A stretch of DNA of 64,000 nt, taken from Burkholderiales bacterium C2. GTDB lineage: Bacteria > Pseudomonadota > Gammaproteobacteria > Burkholderiales > Burkholderiaceae_C. Below, piece after piece: positions 1 to 8,886 of this stretch (its first letter is position 1; every line of letters starts with the position of its first letter). The DNA is taken from contig SCOI01000006.1 of assembly GCA_005503085.1 (NCBI GenBank), positions 228,997-292,996 on the forward strand, read 5' to 3'. The notes below the pieces were generated by a model. The model did no database searches. It saw only the letters and a list, made by a program, of their open reading frames with translations, and had not been told where the DNA came from. Made by a program: the position numbers and the translations under genes.

Positions 1-884
1 TCAAGCCCCAGCATGCGGTCTTGTTCGCGGCCTTCTTCAACTTCGTCGCCGTCTTCGTCTTCCACTACGCGGTCGCCAAGACCGTGGGCAAGGGCATCGT
101 CGAGCCGGGCATCGTGGACCACCATGTGGTCTTCGGTGCGCTGATCGGCGCCATTGTGTGGAACGTGGTCACCTGGTACTACGGCATCCCGTCGAGCTCT
201 TCGCATGCGCTGATCGGCGGTATCGTCGGTGCGGTGATTGCCAAGGCTGGCACCGGGGCGCTGATCGCCACCGGCGTGGGCAAGACGGTGCTCTTCATCT
301 TTGTCTCGCCGCTGCTGGGCTTCATGCTGGGCTCGCTGATGATGGTGGTGGTGGCGCATCTGTTCAAGCGTGCCTCGCCGCTGCGGGTGGACAAATGGTT
401 TCGCCGCCTGCAGCTGGTGTCCGCCGGGCTCTACAGCCTGGGCCACGGCGGCAACGATGCGCAGAAGACCATCGGCCTGATCTGGATGCTGCTGGTGGCC
501 TCGGGTTATCTGGCCGCCACGGAAACCTCGCCGCCGGGCTGGGTGGTGTGGATCTGCTACATCGCCATCGGTGTGGGCACCATGTTCGGCGGCTGGCGCA
601 TCGTCAAGACCATGGGTCAGAAGATCACCAAGCTCAAGCCGGTGGGCGGCTTCTGCGCCGAGACCGGCGGCGCGCTGACCCTGTTCCTGGCGACGGCACT
701 GGGCATCCCGGTCTCGACCACCCACACCATCACCGGCGCCATCGTCGGCGTGGGCTCGGTGCAGCGCATGTCGGCGGTGCGCTGGGGCGTGGCCGGCAAT
801 ATCGTCTGGGCCTGGATCTTCACGATACCGGCCTCGGCCTTTGTGGCCGGCATCTGCTACTGGTTGAGCTTCACCTTGTTCTGA
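1..884 (+). CDS. pit: PiT-family inorganic phosphate transporter (5' end outside window)
   Basis: This is the C-terminal 293 residues of a phosphate permease of the inner membrane, which couples phosphate uptake to cations. The reading frame is open to the left edge, so the start lies outside the window. The PiT signature GGNDAQKTIG is visible near the middle, and the duplicated family motif appears as GIPSSSSHALIGG early and GIPVSTTHTITGA late. At least six hydrophobic helices can be seen. PiT proteins of this type are usually 330-500 residues, so only a modest N-terminal part is missing. The gene ends just before a hairpin terminator shared with the convergent TM2 gene. Confidence 0.93.
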   Translation, partial: KPQHAVLFAAFFNFVAVFVFHYAVAKTVGKGIVEPGIVDHHVVFGALIGAIVWNVVTWYYGIPSSSSHALIGGIVGAVIAKAGTGALIATGVGKTVLFIFVSPLLGFMLGSLMMVVVAHLFKRASPLRVDKWFRRLQLVSAGLYSLGHGGNDAQKTIGLIWMLLVASGYLAATETSPPGWVVWICYIAIGVGTMFGGWRIVKTMGQKITKLKPVGGFCAETGGALTLFLATALGIPVSTTHTITGAIVGVGSVQRMSAVRWGVAGNIVWAWIFTIPASAFVAGICYWLSFTLF

Positions 885-904
885 CTGGCAGGGCACTTTG
901 ATAG

Positions 905-930
905 AGAAACGGGCCTGAGGGCCCGTTTCT
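905..930. terminator. Bidirectional terminator between pit and the TM2 gene
   Basis: An 11-bp perfect stem (905-915 with 920-930) closes a TGAG loop. The outer stem is AGAAA/TTTCT, so both strands end in a T-rich arm. It sits between the convergent pit gene (stop at 884) and the minus-strand gene ending at 941. Confidence 0.7.
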
Positions 931-940
931 TCTGGTCGGG

Positions 941-1372
941 TCACTGCGGTGTCTCGACCTGGCTCTCGAAATACCGTTGTGCGCTGAAGGCGATGGTCGT
1001 CATCAGGCTGGTGCCGCCGAGCAGCACGCAGGCCACGACGCCGATCACCGGGCCCCAGCCGGTGGCGCGTGGCGCGGCACCGGGGTTGTGCCGGGCGTCC
1101 CACTTTTCGTCGGGGGTCAGGCCGTAGACGATGCCGCAGATCATCGCGTTGACCAGCATCAGGCCCAGCAAGGGCATCAGCAGCCAGCTCAGGCGGTCGT
1201 CCTGGCCGAGCTGATCCATGCGCTGCAGGCCGTACAGCCCTAATAGGGTCGGTAGCGGGTGCAGCCATGCCAGGCGATCACCGAAGCCGTGCAGATAGAA
1301 ACGATGCAGGCCGAAGCTGCCCAGCAGCAGGGCCAGCCAGGTGGCCAGGGTCTTGGATTTGTAGGGCTTCAC
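941..1372 (-). CDS. TM2-domain membrane protein
   Basis: A 143-residue protein with four hydrophobic segments. The N-terminus has the TM2-domain pattern: a first helix followed by GSFGLHRFYLHG, the conserved G-x-x-G-x-H-x-F-Y-L turn, and then a second helix. Two further helices follow around residues 60-80 and 105-130. TM2 proteins have no established bacterial biochemical function. The start codon overlaps the stop of the upstream acetyltransferase by 3-4 nt (ATGA), so the two genes are probably translationally coupled. The family assignment is firm; the role is unknown. Confidence 0.75.
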   Translation of the reverse strand: MKPYKSKTLATWLALLLGSFGLHRFYLHGFGDRLAWLHPLPTLLGLYGLQRMDQLGQDDRLSWLLMPLLGLMLVNAMICGIVYGLTPDEKWDARHNPGAAPRATGWGPVIGVVACVLLGGTSLMTTIAFSAQRYFESQVETPQ

Positions 1373-1926
1373 TGAGGCTCCGGGCTGCTCTGGTCACCCT
1401 GGCCGAGCTGGCGCTGCATCATCACCACGTCCAGCCAGCGGCCGAACTTCCAGCCCGCACTTTTCAGCACGCCGCTGTGCTCGAAGCCCAGCGCGCTGTG
1501 CACGCCGATCGAGCCCTTGTTCTCCGAGTCGCCGATGACGGCCAGCATCTGGCGCGCGCCGGCGGCCTCGCAGCGGGCGATCAGCTCGGCCAGCAGCAAG
1601 CGGCCCAGGCCCTTGCCCTGATGGCCCGGGCGCAGATAGATCGAGTCCTCCAGGCAGAAGCGGTAGGCCATGCGCGGGCGGAAATAGTTGGCGTAGGCAT
1701 AGCCAAGCACCAGGCCGTCCTGCTCGACGACCAGCCAGGGCAGGCTGCGGCTGAGCACCTCGGTGCGGCGGCGCCGCATCTCGGCCAGATCGGGCACCTC
1801 GGTTTCGAAGGTGCCGGTGCCTTGCAGCACGGCCACTTCATAGATCTCGCGAATGGCCGGCAGATCGGCCTCGGTGCTGGGGCGTATCAGCAAGCCGGCG
1901 GCCGCTTGAGAGTTTTCTGATTGCAT
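1369..1926 (-). CDS. GNAT N-acetyltransferase, phosphinothricin-acetyltransferase-like
   Basis: A 185-residue acetyltransferase of the GNAT fold, closest by eye to the PAT/YncA branch that acetylates phosphinothricin or methionine sulfoximine. Visible landmarks are the N-terminal IRPSTEADLPAIREIY, the beta strand GYAYANYFRPR typical of this branch, and the acetyl-CoA pyrophosphate loop HQGKGLGRLLLAEL (Q-x-x-G-x-G/A). A C-terminal segment, GFEHSGVLKSAGWKFGRWLD, also fits the branch. It is the first gene of a two-gene minus-strand unit with the TM2 gene, and diverges from the rpsP operon. The natural substrate cannot be read from the sequence. Confidence 0.85.
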   Translation of the reverse strand: MQSENSQAAAGLLIRPSTEADLPAIREIYEVAVLQGTGTFETEVPDLAEMRRRRTEVLSRSLPWLVVEQDGLVLGYAYANYFRPRMAYRFCLEDSIYLRPGHQGKGLGRLLLAELIARCEAAGARQMLAVIGDSENKGSIGVHSALGFEHSGVLKSAGWKFGRWLDVVMMQRQLGQGDQSSPEPQ

Positions 1927-1953
1927 ATGGGCTATTTGTTGGAAACCAGAGTT

Positions 1954-1959
1954 TATAAT
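1954..1959 (+). promoter_or_regulatory. Possible -10 of the rpsP operon
   Basis: A perfect TATAAT lies in the 232-bp gap between the divergent acetyltransferase gene and rpsP. No convincing -35 is found at 16-18 bp. If used, it gives a leader of about 190 nt before rpsP, in which I recognise no known riboregulator. Confidence 0.35.
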
Positions 1960-2158
1960 GCTGGGTTCTGGCGACGGTCGGGTGCAGCGGTGGTGTTCTC
2001 TGAGGGGCGCCCTGATGTGGTCGGCGTATCTACGGCGCTGGTGTCGAAATCAATGCGGCGGACCGTGGTCCCGGGTATTCCGGGGCATGGGCCGTCAAAC
2101 GATCTGCTCGCCCTGAGTGTCTCCTCGTGCGGTTGGTCACTAAATCTTAGGAAACATC

Positions 2159-2425
2159 ATGGTTGTGATTCGTCTGGCTCGCGGCGGCTCCAAGAAGCGC
2201 CCTTTCTACAACATCGTCGTGGCTAACAGCCAACAGCGCCGTGACGGCCGCTTCATCGAGCGCGTGGGTTTCTACAACCCCGTCGCCTCCGGTGCTGCAG
2301 AGCCGCTGCGCGTGGCCGTGGACCGCGTCAACTACTGGGTCGGTGTCGGCGCCCAGCTGTCGCCCACCGTCGCCCGTCTGGTCGACCAGGCCAAGAAGGC
2401 CACCCCGGCTGCCGTCGCGGCCTGA
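2159..2425 (+). CDS. rpsP: 30S ribosomal protein S16
   Basis: Encodes the 88-residue small-subunit protein bS16. The start [20 protein letters not shown] and the segment [14 protein letters not shown] are diagnostic. An AGGAAA ribosome site sits a few bases before the ATG. It is the first gene of the conserved rpsP-rimM-trmD-rplS cluster, with rimM starting 8 nt after its stop. Length is normal for the family in Betaproteobacteria. Confidence 0.98.
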   Translation: MVVIRLARGGSKKRPFYNIVVANSQQRRDGRFIERVGFYNPVASGAAEPLRVAVDRVNYWVGVGAQLSPTVARLVDQAKKATPAAVAA

Positions 2426-2433
2426 GTGAGTGA

Positions 2434-3063
2434 ATGAGCATGGTGTCCGAGACCTCTCGCGCATCCGCCGCCGGCTCCAACGAGCTGGCCTGGCCGGATG
2501 ACGCCATCGAGATCGGGCGCGTGCTCGACGCCTGGGGTGTCAAAGGCTGGATCAAGGTCCTGGCCTATTCCAACGACCCCCAGGCCCTGTTTTCCTCTCG
2601 GCGCTGGTTTCTGAAACCGAGCGAAGAGAACAACAAGCCGGCTGCAGCGGTGGCCGCCAAGGCCCGCGCCCTGCCGCCGGTCTTGAAGGTGCTGTCCGTG
2701 CGCGAGCATGGCGACGGCATCGTCGCCAATGTCCAGGATGTCAGCGATCGCAGCGGCGCTGAAGCGCTGCGCGGTGCGCGCATCTTTGTCTCGCGCTCGA
2801 CCTTTCCGAAGGTCGATACGGATGAGTACTACTGGGTCGATCTGATCGGCCTGACGGTCGTCAATCGCGCTGGCGAGACCCTGGGTGTGGTGGCTGATCT
2901 GATCGACGCCGGCCCGCACAGCGTGCTGCGCATCACGCCGCCTGGCCTGACCCCGCCGATCAAGCCCGACCAGGAGCGTCTGGTGCCTTTTGTCTCGGCC
3001 TTTGTCGATGACGTGAATCTGGACCAGCGCCGTATCACGGTCGACTGGGGCCTGGATTACTGA
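2434..3063 (+). CDS. rimM: Ribosome maturation factor RimM
   Basis: A 209-residue assembly factor that binds S19 and helps mature the 16S rRNA 3' domain. The N-terminal RimM domain begins near IEIGRVLDAWGVKGWIKV (residues 28-45). The C-terminal PRC barrel contains EYYWVDLIGLTVVNRAGETLG and ends with IPFV-like LVPFVSAFVDDVNLDQRRITVDW, the usual RimM tail. It is slightly longer than many homologues because of an alanine-rich insert near residues 68-80. It lies between rpsP and trmD, as in most Proteobacteria. Confidence 0.97.
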   Translation: MSMVSETSRASAAGSNELAWPDDAIEIGRVLDAWGVKGWIKVLAYSNDPQALFSSRRWFLKPSEENNKPAAAVAAKARALPPVLKVLSVREHGDGIVANVQDVSDRSGAEALRGARIFVSRSTFPKVDTDEYYWVDLIGLTVVNRAGETLGVVADLIDAGPHSVLRITPPGLTPPIKPDQERLVPFVSAFVDDVNLDQRRITVDWGLDY

Positions 3064-3090
3064 GCTCCGCAAGCCCTGCGGCGGCGCGCG

Positions 3091-3870
3091 ATGCGCTTTG
3101 ACCTGATCACCCTGTTTCCCGAGCTGTTCGGGCCGCATCTGAGCAGCGGCGTGACGCGCCGCGCCTTCGAAAGCGGGCAGGTCGATGTCCGGCTCTGGCA
3201 GCTGCGCGATTTCGCCGACGACAACTATCGCCGCGTCGATGACCGTCCCTATGGTGGTGGTCCGGGCATGGTGATGCTGGTCGAGCCGCTGGAGCGCGCG
3301 CTGGCGGCGGTCAAGGCGCAACGTCGGGCGCAGGGGGGTGAGGCGGCGCCGGCGGTGATCCACTTCAGCCCGACCGGTCGACGCATCGACCAAGCCCTGA
3401 TGCAGGAGTTGGCCCAAGGGCAGGGCGGTGTCTTGCTGTGCGGCCGCTATGAAGGCATCGATCAACGCTTCCTGGACCGTCATGTGACGCTGGAGCTGAG
3501 CCTGGGCGACTTCGTGTTGTCCGGCGGCGAGTTGCCCGCGCTGGCCTTGCTGGACGGCATTGCCCGTCTGCAGGACGGAGTGCTCAACGACGCAGCCTCG
3601 CACCAGCAGGACAGTTTTTCCGACGGTCTGCTGGACTGTCCCCACTACAGCCGGCCCGAGGTCCTGCGCGGGCTGGAGGGGCAGGTCGAGGATCTGCCGG
3701 TGCCGGCGGTGCTGATGTCGGGTCATCATGCGCAGATCAAGCGCTGGCGGCGCGAGCGCTCGCTGGCAATCACCCAGCAACGGCGCCCGGATCTGATCGT
3801 CGCGGCGCGCGCCGCCGGGCGCCTGAGCCGCAGCGACGAGGCTTTTCTGAAGCTTCTGGCAAGCGCCTAG
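3091..3870 (+). CDS. trmD: tRNA (guanine-N1-)-methyltransferase TrmD
   Basis: The 259-residue SPOUT-class enzyme methylates G37 of tRNAs reading CNN and similar codons, using S-adenosylmethionine, which prevents +1 frameshifting. Visible motifs are [13 protein letters not shown] at the start, [11 protein letters not shown], the trefoil-knot segment [13 protein letters not shown], and [14 protein letters not shown]. The late SRPEVLRG and LLSGHHA-type [13 protein letters not shown] segments are also conserved. Third gene of the rpsP operon. The gap before rplS is 142 bp and holds its own possible promoter. Confidence 0.98.
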   Translation: MRFDLITLFPELFGPHLSSGVTRRAFESGQVDVRLWQLRDFADDNYRRVDDRPYGGGPGMVMLVEPLERALAAVKAQRRAQGGEAAPAVIHFSPTGRRIDQALMQELAQGQGGVLLCGRYEGIDQRFLDRHVTLELSLGDFVLSGGELPALALLDGIARLQDGVLNDAASHQQDSFSDGLLDCPHYSRPEVLRGLEGQVEDLPVPAVLMSGHHAQIKRWRRERSLAITQQRRPDLIVAARAAGRLSRSDEAFLKLLASA

Positions 3871-3892
3871 CTGCGAACTATCCGAAAACGGT

Positions 3893-3898
3893 TATACT
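3893..3898 (+). promoter_or_regulatory. Possible -10 upstream of rplS
   Basis: TATACT stands out in an AT-richer stretch of the trmD-rplS gap, giving a leader of roughly 105 nt before rplS. No clear -35 accompanies it, so this is only a candidate internal promoter of the operon. Confidence 0.3.
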
Positions 3899-4012
3899 CG
3901 TAGGCTTTTCGATCCTCTGATGGGCGATTCACCGGCCACTCGGTCTGTGCGGCGCGAACACCATGTTGGTGATTTGACGACCTTGGCGCCATCATGATCA
4001 CAGGAGAAATCA

Positions 4013-4366
4013 ATGGACTTGATCCAAACCCTTGAGCAAGAAGAAATTGCTCGTCTGAACAAGACCATCCCCGCGTTCGCCCCCGGCGATACGGTGATCG
4101 TCAGCGTGAACGTCGTTGAAGGCACGCGCAAGCGCGTGCAGGCTTACGAAGGCGTCGTGATTGCCAAGCGCAACCGCGGCCTGAACAGCAGCTTCATCGT
4201 GCGCAAGATCTCCAGCGGCGAGGGCGTTGAGCGTACCTTCCAGCTGTACAGCCCGCTGATCGCGTCGATCGAAGTCAAGCGTCGTGGCGATGTGCGCCGC
4301 GCCAAGCTGTACTACCTGCGCCAGCGCTCGGGCAAGTCGGCTCGTATCAAGGAGAAGCTGGCTTAA
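4013..4366 (+). CDS. rplS: 50S ribosomal protein L19
   Basis: A 117-residue bL19 protein at the 30S-50S interface. The conserved core [19 protein letters not shown], then [21 protein letters not shown] and the ending RRAKLYYLR are all present. A strong AGGAG-type site lies before the ATG. It closes the rpsP-rimM-trmD-rplS block and is followed 19 bp later by a stem-loop terminator. Confidence 0.98.
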   Translation: MDLIQTLEQEEIARLNKTIPAFAPGDTVIVSVNVVEGTRKRVQAYEGVVIAKRNRGLNSSFIVRKISSGEGVERTFQLYSPLIASIEVKRRGDVRRAKLYYLRQRSGKSARIKEKLA

Positions 4367-4384
4367 TTGCCTGGCTCCTGCAGC

Positions 4385-4410
4385 AAAGCCGCCTCCGGGC
4401 GGCTTTGTCA
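4385..4410 (+). terminator. Rho-independent terminator after rplS
   Basis: A 9-bp stem (4385-4393 with 4398-4406) with a 4-nt loop, followed by a weak T-rich tail. It lies immediately before the NUDIX gene start at 4432, so that gene needs its own promoter. Confidence 0.7.
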
Positions 4411-4431
4411 TTTGCGCTCTATGCTTTCACG

Positions 4432-5127
4432 ATGTCCCGCCCGCCCATCCTGAATCCCCAGTTGGTACCCGTGACGGGCGTCGACGCCCATTTGCCGGCG
4501 GTCGATGCTTCGGCGCTGACCCCACAAGCGCTGCGCCAGCGCTTTGCGATGCCGCCGACCTGGCAAGCCGAGCTGCCCGGCGATGGCGGCATTTTTGCGT
4601 CGCGCACGCCGGCCTCGGCGGCGGTGCTGCTGCCGCTGGTGATGCACGATCAGGGGCTGACGCTGCTGCTGACCCGCCGCACCGCCCATCTGCGCGAGCA
4701 CGCCGGTCAGATCAGCTTCCCCGGCGGCCGGGTCGAGCCCGAGGACGGCAGTGCGGTGGCCACCGCCTTGCGCGAGACCGAGGAGGAGATCGGCCTGGCG
4801 CGCGAGCACATCGAGATCATCGGTGAGCTGCCGATCTACACGACGGTGACGGCCTTCCAGGTCACGCCGGTGGTCGCGCTGGTGCGGCCCGGCTTCGAAC
4901 TCACGCTCGACGCGTTCGAGGTGGCCGAGGCCTTCGAGGTGCCGCTGCAGTTTCTGATGACGCCGGCCCATCATCAGCGCCATCTCTTCAGCTTCGAGGG
5001 CGGGCAGCGCCAGTTCCTGTCCATGCCCTGGCGCGGCCCCGACAGCACAGGCCAGACGCACGACTATTTCATCTGGGGCGCCACAGCGGCGATGTTGCGC
5101 AATCTCTATCGCTTGCTGATCGCCTGA
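4432..5127 (+). CDS. CoA pyrophosphatase-type NUDIX hydrolase
   Basis: A 231-residue hydrolase of the NudL/NUDT7 branch, which cleaves coenzyme A or acyl-CoA to phosphopantetheine and 3',5'-ADP. The NUDIX box G-x5-E-x7-REx2EE-x-G is complete (GGRVEPEDGSAVATALRETE, continuing EEIGL). The UPF0035 signature that marks CoA specificity, LLTRRTAHLREHAGQISFPG, directly precedes it. I chose the ATG at 4432 rather than an upstream TTG at 4405, because the TTG lies inside the rplS terminator. A TATGCT hexamer ends 7 nt before this ATG. Confidence 0.9.
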   Translation: MSRPPILNPQLVPVTGVDAHLPAVDASALTPQALRQRFAMPPTWQAELPGDGGIFASRTPASAAVLLPLVMHDQGLTLLLTRRTAHLREHAGQISFPGGRVEPEDGSAVATALRETEEEIGLAREHIEIIGELPIYTTVTAFQVTPVVALVRPGFELTLDAFEVAEAFEVPLQFLMTPAHHQRHLFSFEGGQRQFLSMPWRGPDSTGQTHDYFIWGATAAMLRNLYRLLIA

Positions 5128-5169
5128 TCCGGGCTTGAGGCGCACCATCCGCCGCTATCATCCCGGGCC

Positions 5170-6159
5170 ATGAACTTCTTTGCGGTCTTGTTCGCGCTGA
5201 TCTGCGAACAGCTCAAGCCCTTGCCCCATGGCAACCGGGTCCATCACACCATCATTGCCTGGGTCCGCTGGACCGGTCGCAACTTCGACGCGGGACGCGA
5301 ACACCACGCCGGCGTGGTCTGGGCCATCACCGTGCTCGGTCCGGCCGTGCTCACCGCGCTGATCTATATCGCGCTGAGCCACTTCAGCGTGCTGCTGGCG
5401 CTGGCCTTCAACGTGCTGATGCTCTACCTGACCCTGGGCTTCCGGCAGTTCAGCCATTACTTCACTGACATCCGCGATGCGCTGGAGCGTGGCGACGAGC
5501 TGGAGGCGCGCCGCCTGCTGGCCGAATGGCGCCATCTGGACGCCAGCGAGCTGCCGCGCACCGAGCTGCTGCGCCATGCGATCGAGCACTCGCTGCTGGC
5601 CGCGCATCGCCATGTGTTCGGCGTGTTCTTCTGGTTCGTCGTGCTGTCGACGGTGGCGCTGGGGCCGGCCGGCGCGGTGCTCTACCGCATGGCCGAGTTC
5701 GCCAGCCGCTACTGGGCCTTCAAGAGCCGTACCCTGGATGCGCCGACCAATGAGCGGCTGATGCAGCTGTCGCGCCAGCTGTTCGGCTGGGTCGACTACC
5801 TGCCGGCGCGCCTGACCGCCACCGGCTTTGCCATCGTCGGCAATTTCGAGGAGGCGGTGAACGGCTGGCGTCGCGATGCCAAGCTCTGGCTGCATCCCAA
5901 CGAGGGCATCATCCTGGCCTCGGCCGCCGGCGCTCTGGGCGTGCAGCTGGGCGGCTCGGCCGCGCCGGGCATCACGCCCGACCGCAGCAAGACCTTCGAG
6001 GCCGGCAGCGATGCCGAGGCCACGCGCGCCGATGGCTCGACGCCCGGCCAGCTGCCGCAGCTGGGCCATCTGCAAAGCGTGGTCGGCCTGGTCTGGCGCT
6101 CGGTCGTGCTATGGATGCTGCTGCTGGCCCTGCTGACGCTGGCCAATCTGGTCGGCTGA
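5170..6159 (+). CDS. CobD/CbiB family membrane protein
   Basis: A 329-residue inner-membrane protein of the CobD/CbiB family. True CbiB attaches aminopropanol to adenosylcobyric acid. This form is the Burkholderiales variant found away from cobalamin genes, so its substrate is uncertain. Visible features are the start MNFFAVLFALICEQLKPL, helices near residues 52-95, 155-180 and 305-329, and the family segment AEFASRYWAFK. There is also a long amphipathic middle part, with WVDYLPARLTATGFAIVG as in CbiB. No other cobalamin biosynthesis gene is nearby. A TATCAT hexamer ends 8 nt before the ATG. Confidence 0.8.
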   Translation: MNFFAVLFALICEQLKPLPHGNRVHHTIIAWVRWTGRNFDAGREHHAGVVWAITVLGPAVLTALIYIALSHFSVLLALAFNVLMLYLTLGFRQFSHYFTDIRDALERGDELEARRLLAEWRHLDASELPRTELLRHAIEHSLLAAHRHVFGVFFWFVVLSTVALGPAGAVLYRMAEFASRYWAFKSRTLDAPTNERLMQLSRQLFGWVDYLPARLTATGFAIVGNFEEAVNGWRRDAKLWLHPNEGIILASAAGALGVQLGGSAAPGITPDRSKTFEAGSDAEATRADGSTPGQLPQLGHLQSVVGLVWRSVVLWMLLLALLTLANLVG

Positions 6160-6173
6160 TCGGTCGATCAGAA

Positions 6174-6197
6174 GAGGCGGCAAAAGAAAACCGCCTC
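6174..6197. terminator. Hairpin downstream of the CbiB-like gene
   Basis: GAGGCGG (6174-6180) pairs with CCGCCTC (6191-6197) around an A-rich 10-nt loop. It lies between the convergent CbiB-like and Tim44-like genes. There is no proper T-run, so termination is only a possibility. Confidence 0.35.
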
Positions 6198-6267
6198 GTC
6201 CCGAGGCCATCTTCGGCCAGGGTCGCGAGGCGGCGCCCGAATTGCTTCGGGTCGGTGCGGGTCTGTA

Positions 6268-7155
6268 TCAGGCCATCGCTTGAATGCCGGCGATCGCCCA
6301 TTCACGGCTCTCGTCCAGCGGGCGCACCAGATGCCAGACCTCATCGAAGGGCTGGGCGGCGGCCTCGCTCTGCTCGCGAATCAGGCCCGAGAAACGCATG
6401 CTGACGATCTGCTCGCCGCGCTCCTCGACCCGCTCGACCACCTGGGCCTGCAGCTCCAGCACATCGGTGCGCTGCGTACCCTTGCGGTCCAGCAGCTCCT
6501 GCTGGATCGAGGCATACATCTCGGGCGTCGTGAAGCGGCGCAGATCGTTCTGGTCGCCGGCGTCATTGGCCGCCTGCATGCGGATGAAGACGCGCTTGGC
6601 GATCTGCTCGAAGCCGCTGGTGTCGAAATCCGAAACCGGCGCAGCGGCAACTGGTGCCGAGCTGCCAGCAGGCATCGCCATCGGAGCGGGCATCACCGGC
6701 GCCGGGGCCTGGCCAAAGGGGGCGCCGGCGCCGGCGAACTGCAGGCCTTGCGGCGCAGCCTTCTTGGCAGCCATGCGGCGCATCACGAAGCCGATCACCA
6801 CCATCACCACCAGACCCAGCAGCACCATGGTCATGATATTGGCCAGGGCCTCGCCGAAGCCAAAATGGCTGGCCAACGCGGCCAGACCCAGGCCGGCGGC
6901 CAGACCGGCCACCGGGCCCATCCACGAGCGCTTGGGCGCGGCGGCGGCGGCGCCGGCTGTCGGGGCGGCGGCTTGCTGCGGCGCCGCATTCTGTTGCTGG
7001 GCTGGCGCGTTTTGCGGCGGCGTCGCCGGCTTGGCCGGCTGGGTCGGCACGCTGCGCTTCATGCCACCACCACCCAGGCGCTTGGCCTGCACGTCGGCGG
7101 CCACCAGGCTGAGGCTCAGTGCGGCGATAACGGTGCACAAGGCAAGTGATTTCAC
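6268..7155 (-). CDS. Tim44-like domain protein, exported or membrane-anchored
   Basis: A 295-residue protein. A signal-type N-terminus (KSLALCTVIAALSLSLVAADVQAK) is followed by an Ala/Gln/Pro-rich linker of about 60 residues. Next come two hydrophobic segments (near residues 95-140) and a C-terminal Tim44-like fold of about 130 residues starting at FDTSGFEQIAKRVFIRMQ. Bacterial Tim44-like proteins resemble the mitochondrial import subunit, but their role is not settled. I chose the GTG at 7155 because AGGAGA lies 6 nt upstream, rather than the longer frame reaching 7209. It is a single-gene unit. Confidence 0.82.
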   Translation of the reverse strand: MKSLALCTVIAALSLSLVAADVQAKRLGGGGMKRSVPTQPAKPATPPQNAPAQQQNAAPQQAAAPTAGAAAAAPKRSWMGPVAGLAAGLGLAALASHFGFGEALANIMTMVLLGLVVMVVIGFVMRRMAAKKAAPQGLQFAGAGAPFGQAPAPVMPAPMAMPAGSSAPVAAAPVSDFDTSGFEQIAKRVFIRMQAANDAGDQNDLRRFTTPEMYASIQQELLDRKGTQRTDVLELQAQVVERVEERGEQIVSMRFSGLIREQSEAAAQPFDEVWHLVRPLDESREWAIAGIQAMA

Positions 7156-7231
7156 GCAATATCTCCTGTAGAAACGGTTTGTAGCTGGGGGCTTGGTGCG
7201 TTGTTTCAAGTCCGGCCCCCGGAAGCAGGGG

Positions 7232-7258
7232 TCCAGTATGCCTTGCGGCGGCCGATAA
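7232..7258 (+). promoter_or_regulatory. Sigma-28 (FliA) promoter of the chemoreceptor gene
   Basis: The -10 is GCCGATAA (7251-7258), identical to the FliA consensus. It is preceded by exactly 11 bp and TCCAGTAT (7232-7239), which matches the TAAAGTTT -35 at five positions. Predicted transcription starts about 65 nt before the chemoreceptor ATG, placing this gene in the flagellar/chemotaxis regulon. Confidence 0.65.
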
Positions 7259-7330
7259 TCATCACAGGGATGGCCGCTGGGCGCGACAGCAAAACCAAAC
7301 TACGCGCGCCCGGTCCAGAAGGTCCACGCC

Positions 7331-8863
7331 ATGAATGCGATCAGCATACGCGCCCGGCTCGCTGCCCTGGTGGCTCTGATGCTTTTCTTGCTGGCGGCTT
7401 CGGTGGGCAACAGCCTGCTGCGCCTGCATGAGGCCAACCAGCGGCTTGGTGCCACCTACCATGACCGGGTGGTGCCGCTGAAGCAGCTCAAGCTGGTGGC
7501 CGATGCCTATGCGGTGGGCTATGTGGACGCGGCCCACAAGATGCGCGATGGCGGGCTGTCCCCGCCGGCCACCGTCAAGACCATCGAGGACAACCACCAG
7601 ATCATCGTCAAGAACTGGAAGGCCTATACCGCGACCCGGCTGACGGCCGAGGAGGCCGAGCTGGTGCGCAAGGCCGAGGCCAGCATGAAGCTGGCCGATG
7701 TGGCCGGCCAGCGTCTGCTGGCTCTGGCTCGGGCGGGCGACAAGCCCGGCATGGCGGCCTATGCGGCGGATCAGATGTATCCGGCCATCGATCCGGTGGC
7801 CGAGATCCTGCTGGCACTGACCGAGCTGCAGCTCAAGGTGGCGGAGTCCGACTACGAGGCCAGCCAGCAGGCCTTCAACACGATGATCTGGCGCAGCCTG
7901 CTGATCTTTGCGCTGGTGCTGAGCGCCGCCGCCTGGGGCGCCTGGCTGATCGTGCGCTCGATCACCCGGCCGCTGTCGGCCGCAGTGCAGATCGCCAGCG
8001 CCGTGGCCGGCGGTGACCTGCGCACCCAGATCGAGGTCGAAGGCAAGGATGAGACCGCCCAGCTGATGAGCGCGCTGAAGACCATGAATACCAGCCTGCT
8101 GGCCATGGTCTCCCAGGTGCGCGACTGCGCCGAATCGATCACCAGCGGTTCGTCCGAGATCGCCCGTGGCAGCATGGACCTGAGCCAGCGCACCGAAGAG
8201 CAGGCCAGCAGCCTGGAGGAGACGGCGGCCTCGATGGAGCAGCTGACCTCGACCGTCAAGCAGAACTCCAGCACCGCCGCCGAAGCCAGCCGGCTGGCCG
8301 ACAGTGCCTCGGCCGTGGCTCAGCGCGGCGGCGCGGCGGTGCAGGGCGTGGTGCAGACCATGGAGGGCATCAGCGAGCAGTCGCGCAAGATCGGCGACAT
8401 CATCGGGGTGATCGACGGCATCGCCTTTCAGACCAATATCCTGGCGCTGAATGCCGCCGTCGAGGCGGCGCGGGCCGGCGAGCAGGGCCGCGGCTTCGCG
8501 GTCGTGGCCGGCGAGGTGCGCACGCTGGCCGGCCGCTCGGCCGATGCGGCCAAGGAGATCAAGCAGCTGATCTCGGCCAGCGCCGCGCGCGTCGAGGCCG
8601 GCTCGGCCCAAGTGCAGGACGCCGGCCGCACCATGACCGATCTGCTGGCCCAGGTGCAGAGCGTCACGACGCTGATCTCCGAGATCAGCATGGCCAGCAA
8701 GGAGCAGAGCCAGGGCATCGACCAGGTCAGCGATGCGGTGATGCAGATGGACCAGGTGACCCAGCAGAACGCCGCCCTGGTCGAGGAATCGGCCGCCGCT
8801 GCCGAGAGCCTGCGGCTGCAGGCCGAGAGCCTGGGTCAGGCGGTCGCGGTGTTCAAGACCTGA
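7331..8863 (+). CDS. Methyl-accepting chemotaxis protein
   Basis: A 510-residue inner-membrane chemoreceptor. It has a first membrane helix at residues 11-31, a periplasmic four-helix-bundle-type sensor domain to about 190, and a second helix at about 194-215. A HAMP domain follows ([20 protein letters not shown] onward), then the coiled-coil signalling domain with its hairpin tip ([20 protein letters not shown] and [14 protein letters not shown]). There is no C-terminal CheR/CheB tether pentapeptide. The ligand is unknown. It is monocistronic, with a sigma-28 promoter upstream. Confidence 0.96.
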   Translation: MNAISIRARLAALVALMLFLLAASVGNSLLRLHEANQRLGATYHDRVVPLKQLKLVADAYAVGYVDAAHKMRDGGLSPPATVKTIEDNHQIIVKNWKAYTATRLTAEEAELVRKAEASMKLADVAGQRLLALARAGDKPGMAAYAADQMYPAIDPVAEILLALTELQLKVAESDYEASQQAFNTMIWRSLLIFALVLSAAAWGAWLIVRSITRPLSAAVQIASAVAGGDLRTQIEVEGKDETAQLMSALKTMNTSLLAMVSQVRDCAESITSGSSEIARGSMDLSQRTEEQASSLEETAASMEQLTSTVKQNSSTAAEASRLADSASAVAQRGGAAVQGVVQTMEGISEQSRKIGDIIGVIDGIAFQTNILALNAAVEAARAGEQGRGFAVVAGEVRTLAGRSADAAKEIKQLISASAARVEAGSAQVQDAGRTMTDLLAQVQSVTTLISEISMASKEQSQGIDQVSDAVMQMDQVTQQNAALVEESAAAAESLRLQAESLGQAVAVFKT

Positions 8864-8886
8864 GCCGGCTCCGCCCAGGCTCGCGC

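Noticed and set aside
1960..2158. A structured riboregulator in the 200-nt leader of rpsP
   Set aside because: I could not find a convincing conserved fold or a known riboswitch consensus. GC-rich helices occur by chance here.
2332..3780. Long minus-strand open frame (482 codons) opposite rimM and trmD
   Set aside because: It is antisense to two well-conserved genes, is His/Gln/Arg-rich low-complexity sequence, and has no ribosome site. Such frames are expected in high-GC DNA.
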